Shown here one piece after another: positions 1 to 6,039 of a DNA stretch of 8,983 bases (positions within the stretch are counted from its first letter, which is position 1; every line of letters starts with the position of its first letter). The position numbers and the translations under genes are program-made. The stretch is from an uncultured Eubacteriales bacterium. Lineage in GTDB: Bacteria; Bacillota; Clostridia; Christensenellales; UBA1242. Below the pieces are notes generated by a model. The model was not told where the DNA came from, ran no database searches, and worked only from the letters and a program-made list of their open reading frames with translations. The stretch is from assembly GCA_900556185.1 (NCBI GenBank), contig USNN01000037.1:1-8983 (forward strand), given 5' to 3'.

Positions 1-21
1 TAATAAAATTTTATAAAATAT

Positions 22-50
22 TTAACAAAATAAGTTATTTATGATAAAAT
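22..50 (+). promoter_or_regulatory. Putative sigma-A-type promoter for the DUF2238-ATPase unit
   Basis: TTAACA at 22-27 is followed, after exactly 17 bp, by TAAAAT at 45-50. Both hexamers are one base from the TTGACA/TATAAT consensus. Transcription would start near 57, just before the GGAG at 59-62. The region is so AT-rich that chance matches are possible, so this is moderate evidence. If correct, the in-frame ATG at 41 lies inside the promoter and cannot be the start of the gene. Confidence 0.5.
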
Positions 51-70
51 GTGGATGTGGAGAAAAATTT

Positions 71-679
71 ATGAAAAAATCACACTTAGTTACATATGGC
101 GTGGCACTTGTTCTTATGATTGTGTCGTATGTTTTATACTTAACTGTATACTTAAATAGTTCGCCAACTTTCTATAATCATAGTTTTCATTTGTTTGGAA
201 TAGCTCTTGTGTTTGTTCCATTACTATTTGAATTGATATTTAAAAAAGATTTGCCACTTGGCATAATAATTGCATATTATGTGTTTGTATTTATGTCTCA
301 AATATGGGGGTCAGCTTATCATGGGTATAATAGAGTTCCATTTCTAGATTCTGTTTGCCATGGCTTTAGTGCAATACTAATAGCAGTATTTTTTGCATAT
401 ATTTCTAATGAATTTTTAACTGGCAAGCCAATTTTTTACCAAGTTGTTTATCTTGTTGGGGCAACTGTGCTAGTTGGTGTTTTGTGGGAAATTGTTGAGT
501 TTTGTGGCGATAGTTGGTTTGGTATGAATAACCAAGTGTATAGGGGTGATAATGGGCTACTTATTGGTCAAGAAGCACTTAAAGACACCATGGAAGACTT
601 AATTTGCGACCTATGTGGTGGCGTTTTGGGAACAATTGCATATGTGTTGTGTGATAGGTTTCGAGTAAAGGGGAAATAA
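71..679 (+). CDS. DUF2238/YjdF-like multi-pass membrane protein
   Basis: This 202-residue protein is almost wholly hydrophobic, with roughly five to six membrane segments (about residues 7-29, 38-57, 61-80, 97-112, 122-140 and 182-195). Conserved-looking polar residues lie between or at the ends of helices: D93 and H97, the W139-E140-x-x-E143 motif, and an acidic series D172, D176, D180 followed by a Gly-Gly. The pattern resembles the DUF2238 (YjdF) family of inner-membrane proteins, whose biochemical role I do not know. The start at 71 is preferred over the in-frame ATG at 41 because GGAG sits 8 nt upstream (59-62) and the earlier ATG falls within the probable promoter. Its stop overlaps the ATPase start by one base (TAATG at 677-681), so the two are probably co-translated; a role alongside metal transport is only guilt by association. 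Confidence 0.75.
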   Translation: MKKSHLVTYGVALVLMIVSYVLYLTVYLNSSPTFYNHSFHLFGIALVFVPLLFELIFKKDLPLGIIIAYYVFVFMSQIWGSAYHGYNRVPFLDSVCHGFSAILIAVFFAYISNEFLTGKPIFYQVVYLVGATVLVGVLWEIVEFCGDSWFGMNNQVYRGDNGLLIGQEALKDTMEDLICDLCGGVLGTIAYVLCDRFRVKGK

Positions 680-3015
680 TGAAAAAAGTTTATGCAATAA
701 AAAATATTCATTGTGCAGATTGTGCAAGGTCTTTAGAAGAAGCTATTAATAGTTTTAAAGAAGTTGATGACGCAAAGTTAAACTTTTTAACCGAAAAACT
801 AACCATAGAAATTGCCGATGAAATATATGATGAAGTATTTGCAAAAATACGAAAACTTATTAGAGATTTTAGCCAAAAGGTTGAAGTGTATGAAATAGAA
901 AACACAGAAGAAGTAGTTAAAGAAGAACGAAAACTTGTGTTTATCTTAAAAGGCTTAGGTTGTGCAAATTGTGGGCAAAAGATTGCCGATACGGTTGGAA
1001 AACTACAAGAAGTGGAAAGTGCCACATTTGATTTTGTGACCTTAAAACTAGTTGTGTCTACAACCAGCACATCAGACGCTATTGTATCTAGAATAAAAAG
1101 CCTAATAAAAACAATGGAACCAAATGTTAAAGTTAAAGAAAAAGGGATGCAAGAAGAATCTAAATCATTTAACTTTGCACTATTATTTTATATAATTGGT
1201 TTAGCATTAGCCGTTCCAATATTCTTGGTTAAATATAATGTATTTAGTTTGCCGGCGGTTGTTTATTACATTGTTTTATTTGCGAGTGTATTAGCATTAG
1301 GCTACCAAACATATTTAACAGCCATAAAAATGTTAGTGCATTTTAACCTTAATGAAAATTTGCTTTTAACTATCTCGGTGTTTGGTGCAATATCTATTGG
1401 CGAAGCAACCGAAGGCGTTATGGTTGTGGCTTTATATACATTAGGTAAGATGCTAGAAGCAAAGGCGGTAAATAAGTCTAGGGGCTCAATTCAAGCACTT
1501 TTAGATATTTCTCCAGAGTATGCTGTAGTCATTCGTGATGGAGTGGAGAAAAAGGTTACTCCAGACAAAGTTAATGTTGGCGAAACAATTATAGTTCGGG
1601 CTGGCGAAAAGGTTGCTCTAGATGGCTTAGTTACAAAAGGCACTTGCAATATAAACACATCAAGTTTAACTGGGGAATCTAGACCTGTTGCCAAAAAGGT
1701 TGGAGATAATATTTTAGCTGGTGTAATTGTGCTAGATGGCGTATTAGAAATTAAAACAACAGCAAAACTAGAAGAAAGTGCAACTTCTAAAATATTAAAA
1801 ATGATAGAAGAAGCAAGCGAAAACAAGTCTAAAACCGAAACTGTAATTTCTAGATTTGCAAAATATTATACACTTATAGTTGTTGGACTTGCGGTTGTGG
1901 TTGGCGTTATAACTGGGCTTGTGTTACACTCATTTAATGATGCATTTTATAGGGCTATGATATTCTTAGTTATTTCTTGTCCTTGTGCGTTTGCTATTTC
2001 TGTTCCATTGTCTTACTTTTCTGGTATTGGTAACGCTAGCCAAAAGGGTATACTAATTAAGGGTAGTAACTACCTAGATGCCTGTGCCAAAGCAAAAGTT
2101 GTAGCATTTGATAAAACTGGAACACTTACAACTGGTAATTTTGATATAACTAAAATTGATATTGAAGACGAAATATATTCAGAAGATGAAATATTGTTTT
2201 TAACTGGTATTGGTGAACAAAACTCTATTCACCCACTTGCAAAAACAATAATGGCAAAACTAGAAAATGTTAAACTTCCTAAAGCCGAAAATTACCACGA
2301 AGTGGCAGGCAAGGGAATAACCTATGAATATGAAGGCACCGAATATTTTGTAGGTAAAGAAGAAACCAAAGACGTTGAATCTACAAAAATAGTATTAAAG
2401 AAGTCTAATATAAAACTTGCAACAATTTATTTTGAAGACAAACTAAAAGACACAAGTAAAGATGCAATTAGTGGATTAAAGACGCTTGGCGTTAAAACAG
2501 CAATGCTTTCAGGCGATAATGCAAAAATAGCCGAGAAAATTGGTGGTGAATTAAACCTAGACACTGTAGTTGGTGAAATGCTTCCAGCCGATAAATATAA
2601 TTGGATAAAGAACGAAAAGGAAAACTTAAAAAATCACGATTCATTAATTTATGTTGGTGATGGTATAAATGATGCACCAAGTTTGGCTCTTGCCGATGTT
2701 GGTATAAGTATGGGGCTAAGTGGCAGTGGGGCATCGGTTGAAGCATCAGATGTAGTTTTGGTAGACGATAACCCACAAAAATGCGTGGAATTAATTAAAC
2801 TATCTAAGTTCACTAAAAAGATTGTGCTTGAAAATATTATATTTGCAGGAACTATTAAAGTTGCTTGCTTAATTTTAGGCGCAGTTGGTATTGCAAAGAT
2901 GTTTATGGCAGTGTTTGCTGATGTTGGCGTAACCATTATTGCCGTTTTAAATAGTTTAAGAGCGTTGCAATACAATTTACCAACTAAAAAGAATAAAACA
3001 ACCAAACATAACTAA
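679..3015 (+). CDS. cadA: Zn/Cd/Pb-type P1B heavy-metal-translocating ATPase with two HMA domains
   Basis: This 778-residue P-type ATPase would pump a soft divalent metal across the cell membrane using ATP. Two N-terminal metal-binding domains carry C12-x-x-C15 and C95-x-x-C98. Transmembrane segments begin near residue 165. The actuator loop has TGES (331-334), the metal-binding helix has CPC (434-436), and the phosphorylated aspartate is D478 in DKTGT. H518-P519 is the nucleotide-domain SEHP-type motif, and GDGINDAP spans 660-667. The metal class is read from the last two membrane helices: K727 in helix 7 and D748-x-G750 in helix 8 match the P1B-2 (ZntA/CadA) pattern, whereas copper pumps have YN and MxxSS there. 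AAAGGGG at 667-673 is its ribosome binding site. The gene overlaps the membrane-protein gene upstream, and no dedicated terminator follows it before the next promoter 16 bp downstream. Family is secure; the exact metal is inferred. Confidence 0.93.
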   Translation: MKKVYAIKNIHCADCARSLEEAINSFKEVDDAKLNFLTEKLTIEIADEIYDEVFAKIRKLIRDFSQKVEVYEIENTEEVVKEERKLVFILKGLGCANCGQKIADTVGKLQEVESATFDFVTLKLVVSTTSTSDAIVSRIKSLIKTMEPNVKVKEKGMQEESKSFNFALLFYIIGLALAVPIFLVKYNVFSLPAVVYYIVLFASVLALGYQTYLTAIKMLVHFNLNENLLLTISVFGAISIGEATEGVMVVALYTLGKMLEAKAVNKSRGSIQALLDISPEYAVVIRDGVEKKVTPDKVNVGETIIVRAGEKVALDGLVTKGTCNINTSSLTGESRPVAKKVGDNILAGVIVLDGVLEIKTTAKLEESATSKILKMIEEASENKSKTETVISRFAKYYTLIVVGLAVVVGVITGLVLHSFNDAFYRAMIFLVISCPCAFAISVPLSYFSGIGNASQKGILIKGSNYLDACAKAKVVAFDKTGTLTTGNFDITKIDIEDEIYSEDEILFLTGIGEQNSIHPLAKTIMAKLENVKLPKAENYHEVAGKGITYEYEGTEYFVGKEETKDVESTKIVLKKSNIKLATIYFEDKLKDTSKDAISGLKTLGVKTAMLSGDNAKIAEKIGGELNLDTVVGEMLPADKYNWIKNEKENLKNHDSLIYVGDGINDAPSLALADVGISMGLSGSGASVEASDVVLVDDNPQKCVELIKLSKFTKKIVLENIIFAGTIKVACLILGAVGIAKMFMAVFADVGVTIIAVLNSLRALQYNLPTKKNKTTKHN

Positions 3016-3030
3016 ACTAAATTTAGGTAG

Positions 3031-3059
3031 TTGACAAATTAGTTTTAAAGTAATACAAT
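3031..3059 (+). promoter_or_regulatory. Strong consensus promoter of the argE leader
   Basis: A perfect -35 box TTGACA (3031-3036), a 17-bp spacer and TACAAT (3054-3059, one base from consensus) begin 16 bp after the ATPase stop codon. Transcription should start near 3066, leaving AAGGAG (3068-3073) almost at the 5' end of the RNA, immediately ahead of leader peptide 1. A constitutively strong promoter followed by terminators is the usual arrangement for control after initiation. Confidence 0.85.
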
Positions 3060-3081
3060 AATAGTATAAGGAGAAAAATTT

Positions 3082-3114
3082 ATGTTGAATATGTGGAGAA
3101 GACATCTAAATTAG
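3082..3114 (+). CDS. Leader peptide 1 (MLNMWRRHLN)
   Basis: A 10-codon open frame, ATG to TAG, has a clear ribosome binding site AAGGAG (3068-3073) 8 nt upstream and lies just after a consensus promoter. The peptide contains one Trp (TGG at 3094), two adjacent Arg codons (AGA AGA at 3097-3102) and His. Its last codons and stop (from 3108) form the 5' arm of a 17-bp RNA helix, so a ribosome reaching the stop would melt that helix while one paused at the Arg/Trp codons largely would not. This is the standard signature of a regulatory leader peptide. The peptide itself is not expected to have an enzymatic function. No homologue is recognised. Confidence 0.7.
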   Translation: MLNMWRRHLN

Positions 3115-3202
3115 ATTCATAAACCATAATGTGTTTATGAGTCTAGTTTTAGTTGTCATAAACACATATTCACAAGTTTTTCTATTATCTCGTGGAATGT
3201 GT
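3108..3202 (+). promoter_or_regulatory. Transcription attenuator: three competing RNA helices
   Basis: Four segments pair in overlapping alternatives. Helix 1:2 joins 3108-3124 to 3133-3149: 17 pairs including two G-U, loop 3125-3132. Helix 2:3 joins 3129-3140 to 3156-3167: 12 perfect Watson-Crick pairs. Helix 3:4 joins 3162-3173 to 3192-3202: 11 pairs, one G-U and one bulged A at 3168. Segment 4 is the 5' arm of terminator 1 plus its loop. Thus 1:2 frees 3 to capture 4 and act as antiterminator, while 2:3 releases 4 into the terminator. Segment 1 overlaps the end of leader peptide 1, coupling the choice to its translation. Pairings are read directly; the regulatory outcome is inferred. Confidence 0.75.
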
Positions 3203-3223
3203 AAAATCCACGGGATTTTTTTT
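3187..3223 (+). terminator. Terminator 1 of the argE leader
   Basis: A 10-pair stem (3187-3196 with 3207-3216, one G-U) with a 10-nt loop runs into eight T residues (3216-3223), a typical rho-independent terminator. Its left arm can instead pair with upstream segment 3 (3162-3173). Its right arm can instead pair with the left arm of terminator 2 (3206-3214 with 3235-3243, nine pairs including one U-G). It may also end transcripts arriving from the ATPase gene. Confidence 0.85.
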
Positions 3224-3231
3224 ATTTTAAT

Positions 3232-3268
3232 AAACCCGTGGGTGAAATATATACCACGGGTTTTTTTT
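3232..3268 (+). terminator. Terminator 2 of the argE leader
   Basis: A perfect 10-pair stem (3232-3241 with 3254-3263) and 12-nt loop are followed by a T run (3261-3268). It lies 8 bp after the T tract of terminator 1 and shares the CCCGTGG/CCACGGG core, so the right arm of terminator 1 can invade its left arm. The ribosome binding site of leader peptide 2 starts 3 nt after it, leaving no room for a separate promoter between them. Confidence 0.85.
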
Positions 3269-3282
3269 ATAAGGAGGTAATT

Positions 3283-3333
3283 ATGTACAATTTAATGTTT
3301 AGCTGGCATAGAAGAATTAGATTACGCACGTAA
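3283..3333 (+). CDS. Leader peptide 2, Arg-rich (MYNLMFSWHRRIRLRT)
   Basis: A 16-codon frame, ATG to TAA, is preceded by an ideal Shine-Dalgarno AAGGAGG (3271-3277) 5 nt upstream. Four of 16 codons are Arg (AGA at 3310, 3313 and 3319, CGC at 3325), with one Trp (3304) and one His (3307). Its final codons TTA CGC ACG (3322-3330) pair with 3356-3364, so translation of the peptide should govern downstream RNA folding. It can be transcribed only when both terminators upstream are passed. It shares Trp, His and a tandem AGA AGA with leader peptide 1, suggesting both respond to the same signal. The R-x-R motifs also resemble known drug- or metabolite-dependent arrest peptides, an alternative to simple Arg-tRNA sensing. 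No homologue is recognised. Confidence 0.72.
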   Translation: MYNLMFSWHRRIRLRT

Positions 3334-3457
3334 CTCACAATTTTTTGTGTTTTTTCGTGTGTAAGATTTTGTATGCGCAAAAACACTAAATTGTATAAAT
3401 AGGAGTATATTTCCACCGCCATAGTGTTTTTGTATTTGGCGGTTAAGGAAATATATG
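3322..3457 (+). promoter_or_regulatory. Translational switch hiding the argE start
   Basis: A second chain of alternatives follows leader peptide 2. Helix a:b is 3322-3330 with 3356-3364 (nine pairs, one G-U) enclosing CACAA/TTGTG (3336-3340 with 3345-3349). Helix b:c is 3347-3354 with 3379-3386 (eight pairs). Helix c:d is 3378-3388 with 3422-3432 (11 perfect pairs). The sequestering helix joins 3406-3414 to 3447-3455 and 3415-3420 to 3438-3443 (15 pairs with a 3-nt bulge), covering the GGAA of the argE ribosome binding site and the A of its ATG. Helix c:d crosses the sequestering helix and is probably incompatible with it, so c:d would open the start. An unused GGAG-like sequence lies at 3401-3405. 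Confidence 0.7.
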
Positions 3458-4555
3458 GAGAAATTAGAACAATTAAAAAATTTAGTAAACATTAAAAGTT
3501 TCAGTTTAACTGAAAATAAAGAAATTATAGAGTATTTAGAAACCGAATTTGGTAAAGTCGCCACCGAAATAATAAAAATTAAAAACATAGGAAGCGATAG
3601 GGAGAATTTGCTTATAGGTTTAAATTGCAATTTAAGCAATATAGATAATGCTTTGGTGTTATCAGGTCACATAGATACTGTTACGGCGAATGAAAAGGAA
3701 TATAACACAAGCCCATATGAAGCCACAATTATAGACAACAAACTATATGGGCTTGGCAGTATTGATATGAAAAGTTATTTTGCAGTAATTTTAAATAATA
3801 TTAATGAATTAAAACAATTAGATATCCCAGTAGTTATTGCCATAACTGGTGACGAAGAAACCGATTTTGAAGGCGTAAACCTTATAACTGAAAAGATGAA
3901 GGAACTAAATATAATTCCAAAACTTTCTATAATAGGCGAACCAACCAGTAGTGATATTTGTGATAAGAGTAAAGGATGCTTTGAATATAAAATAGAAGTA
4001 TTGGGCAAAAGTTGCCACAGCAGTAACCCAAGTAATGGGGTAAACGCAAACTATATTTTGGCAAAACTTATTTTAAAAATAGAAGAACTATCCACAAAGT
4101 TTGATGAAACAACAATGTCTTGCAATGTTATTAGTGGGGGAAGTAAGGTAAATATAATTTCAGATTATGCAACCCTTAAGTTTGATTTAAGGACTTATAA
4201 CACAAAAATTCCAGAGATGGTTGAGGAAGTTATGTTATCTTATTGCAAAGAATTAGAAAATGAATATATTGGCTCTAAAATAACACTTACAAACGAATTT
4301 GAAATTTGCCCACTACAAAACGATAACCCAAAGCTAATAGCAGATATTAGTGAAAAGTTTAATAAACAGGTTAAGCCATTTATAGGTGGTTGCGAAGCGG
4401 GGTATTATGCCAAGGTTGGCGGTTCTGCTTTTGTTTATGGAGTGGGTGATTTAGCACTGGCTCACAAGCCAAATGAATATGCAGAGATAACAGAGTTTAC
4501 ATCGTATAACGATAGTTTTATAAATTTTATAACATCAGCATATAATTTAGCCTAA
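3455..4555 (+). CDS. argE: M20-family metallo-deacetylase, ArgE-like (acetylornithine deacetylase)
   Basis: This 366-residue cytoplasmic enzyme belongs to the M20 ArgE/DapE/CPG2 family, which cleaves acyl groups with a two-metal centre. All family ligands are visible: H72-x-D74, bridging D104 in YGLGSIDMK, catalytic base E134 and ligand E135 in GDEET, E162 in IIGEPT, and H337 in AHKP. H188 lies in the dimerisation-domain motif CHSSNPSNGVNA. The GLGSxDMK, IIGEPT and HSSxPxxGVNA segments resemble acetylornithine deacetylase more than DapE, so the likely reaction is N-acetylornithine to ornithine plus acetate in arginine synthesis; another N-acyl amino acid substrate is possible. The start at 3455 has AAGGA 5 nt upstream (3445-3449), predicted to be hidden in an RNA helix. 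The protein has only two Arg and no Trp, in contrast with its Arg-rich leader peptides. No other arginine gene is adjacent. Confidence 0.82.
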   Translation: MEKLEQLKNLVNIKSFSLTENKEIIEYLETEFGKVATEIIKIKNIGSDRENLLIGLNCNLSNIDNALVLSGHIDTVTANEKEYNTSPYEATIIDNKLYGLGSIDMKSYFAVILNNINELKQLDIPVVIAITGDEETDFEGVNLITEKMKELNIIPKLSIIGEPTSSDICDKSKGCFEYKIEVLGKSCHSSNPSNGVNANYILAKLILKIEELSTKFDETTMSCNVISGGSKVNIISDYATLKFDLRTYNTKIPEMVEEVMLSYCKELENEYIGSKITLTNEFEICPLQNDNPKLIADISEKFNKQVKPFIGGCEAGYYAKVGGSAFVYGVGDLALAHKPNEYAEITEFTSYNDSFINFITSAYNLA

Positions 4556-4561
4556 AAATAA

Positions 4562-4593
4562 AAAAATCTCTTAGAAACATCTAAGAGATTTTT
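4562..4593. terminator. Bidirectional terminator between convergent genes
   Basis: A perfect 13-pair inverted repeat (4562-4574 with 4581-4593) surrounds a 6-nt loop, AAACAT. On the + strand it ends in a T run just after the argE stop; on the - strand the A-rich sequence at 4554-4566 supplies the U tract, 3 bp beyond the protease stop. It therefore serves both converging transcripts. Confidence 0.9.
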
Positions 4594-4596
4594 ACT

Positions 4597-6039
4597 TTAC
4601 TTAATTTCGGTAAGTTCTAGGTTTGTGAATGTATGCGAGAATGTTACTACTGTGCCATCTTGTTTTGTAATGCTTATTTCTATTGTGTCACCAGCGTAAA
4701 GGTATAGCGATAGGTCTACAAGGTGGAAAGTTCTTGTTGTATATTTTTCAATTATTTTACCAGTTGACTTGGTGATTTTTGCTTTGGTTATAATGTCGCC
4801 AACTTCTAGAGTGCCAGAAGCTGGGGAAGACAATGCTACATTTGAAATACTAACTTCTTCCACGATTGTGGCTTTCCCTGTAACACTATCATACACCGCA
4901 GAAGAAGTTGTGCTTGTTACATTTATTCCAAGTAAACACCTAAACATAGTTAAATCTTCTTCGCCGTCACAATAATGAATTATGCTTTTTGCTACAGCAT
5001 CTACAATATTGCTTGGTATAGCGTAACCTATGTTTTCTATTTTAGAACTTGCTATTTTAGCATTTACTAACCCAATTAGTTCGCCGTTGGTATTAAATAA
5101 TCCGCCACCGCTATTACCTGGGTTAACTGCTGTATCAGTTCGTATTACTCTAAATGTGCAAGTAGTTGCATTGTCTGCTCCTAGCATTGATATATATTCA
5201 GAGTCTACCGAAACAATTCCTGCAGTTGTGCTTATGCCCATACCTGAAGCATTTCCAATAGCGTAAGACTTTTCGCCTACTGTAATATCGTCTGAGATTG
5301 CAAAGTTGGTTTGTTTTGCTTCCGAATTTTTAATAATGTCGCTATCTGTAATTTTTAATACTGCAATATCATAGTTTATTGCACCACCTAAGACCTTGGC
5401 TTTTATGCTGTAATTTGATGTAAGTTCTTGGGATGTGTATTTATTGCCATATATATCTTCAATTGGGTTGGTTGATGTAACAGCCATTTGTTCTTTGCCA
5501 TAAATAAACACATTGACATCATTAGAAATCTGTTCGTTGCTATCAGCGTTAAAAATAACGTGGTAATTTGTAACAATTATTGCATCGCCTGAGTCTTTAT
5601 TAACTCTGTAAATTATGCCTGAACCAGCTGTAAAATATTTTTGCGTGTAGGTTTCGTAACTGTTCGCACTAACTCTAACATTTATCTCGGTGGTAAAGCC
5701 TGAGAATATACTAACAACATTTTTTAACGATTTATTTATAGATAGTGTAGATAGTTCAGATGGGAAGTATTCTTTTATAAAATCGCTATATGTGCCACTA
5801 AATTCGCCTAATTCTATTAGTGTTTGATAAATTTTGTATAGGTCTAGTGTGTCGCCATCTTTACCATCTTTGCCGTCTAGACCGTCCTTGCCGTCTGCTG
5901 GTAGGGTGGCGGTTGAGTTTTGGTTTAGGCCCTGCTTTAAAGCTGTGTTATATAAAGATTTGTCTGTAGAACAACCGCACATAACTATAACAATAAAAAC
6001 TGCTATAATAGCGGTTAAAATTTTTTTAGTTTGTTTCAT
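4597..6039 (-). CDS. Lipoprotein HtrA-like serine protease with collagen-like stretch and PDZ-like C-terminus
   Basis: This 480-residue surface protein begins with a lipoprotein signal (basic MKQTKK, hydrophobic core 7-20) and a probable lipobox MCGC with the lipidated Cys at 23. Residues about 49-64 are a short collagen-like Gly-x-y run (GKDGLDGKDGKDGDT), then a motif ending GEFSGTYSDFIKEYF like those after such runs in other surface proteins. The trypsin-like domain has the catalytic triad H160 (VTNYHV), D224 (NYDIAVLKI) and S310 (NPGNSGGGL), as in HtrA/DegP. Residues about 370-480 look like one PDZ domain. Such proteases degrade misfolded exported proteins. ATG 6039 is chosen because AAGGA lies 7 nt upstream; ATG 6042 directly before it is the alternative. 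It overlaps the kinase gene by 14 nt, making it the last gene of the two-component operon, as in CiaRH-HtrA or CssRS-type stress systems. Confidence 0.88.
   Translation of the reverse strand: MKQTKKILTAIIAVFIVIVMCGCSTDKSLYNTALKQGLNQNSTATLPADGKDGLDGKDGKDGDTLDLYKIYQTLIELGEFSGTYSDFIKEYFPSELSTLSINKSLKNVVSIFSGFTTEINVRVSANSYETYTQKYFTAGSGIIYRVNKDSGDAIIVTNYHVIFNADSNEQISNDVNVFIYGKEQMAVTSTNPIEDIYGNKYTSQELTSNYSIKAKVLGGAINYDIAVLKITDSDIIKNSEAKQTNFAISDDITVGEKSYAIGNASGMGISTTAGIVSVDSEYISMLGADNATTCTFRVIRTDTAVNPGNSGGGLFNTNGELIGLVNAKIASSKIENIGYAIPSNIVDAVAKSIIHYCDGEEDLTMFRCLLGINVTSTTSSAVYDSVTGKATIVEEVSISNVALSSPASGTLEVGDIITKAKITKSTGKIIEKYTTRTFHLVDLSLYLYAGDTIEISITKQDGTVVTFSHTFTNLELTEIK

Noticed and set aside
41..70. 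Start of the membrane protein at ATG 41
   Set aside because: It has no ribosome binding site and lies within the probable promoter, upstream of the expected transcription start. ATG 71 has GGAG 8 nt upstream.
708..3005. Open frames antisense to the metal ATPase gene (708-1070, 1491-1826, 2492-2776, 2649-3005)
   Set aside because: They mirror a well-supported gene, have no recognisable domains or ribosome binding sites, and their composition is that of antisense frames.
3283..3333. Leader peptide 2 as an antibiotic-resistance attenuator
   Set aside because: The R-x-R motif fits macrolide arrest, but the downstream gene is an M20 deacetylase rather than a methylase, pump or ABC-F protein. It is kept only as an alternative under the sensing finding.
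3378..3432. A third intrinsic terminator or H-type pseudoknot at the argE start
   Set aside because: The 11-pair helix has a 33-nt loop and no proper U tract after it, so it is no terminator. A pseudoknot with the sequestering helix would need to cross an 11-pair stem with a 5-nt linker, so mutual exclusion is preferred.
3020..3455. T-box or metabolite riboswitch upstream of the M20 gene
   Set aside because: No T-box core (AGGGUGGNACCGCG-like) or familiar riboswitch core is seen. The helices are simple alternative stems tied to translated short frames, which fits leader-peptide control better.
3322..3639. Antisense frame across the leader and start of argE
   Set aside because: It overlaps the structured leader and a clear coding sequence, shows no family resemblance and has no promoter of its own.
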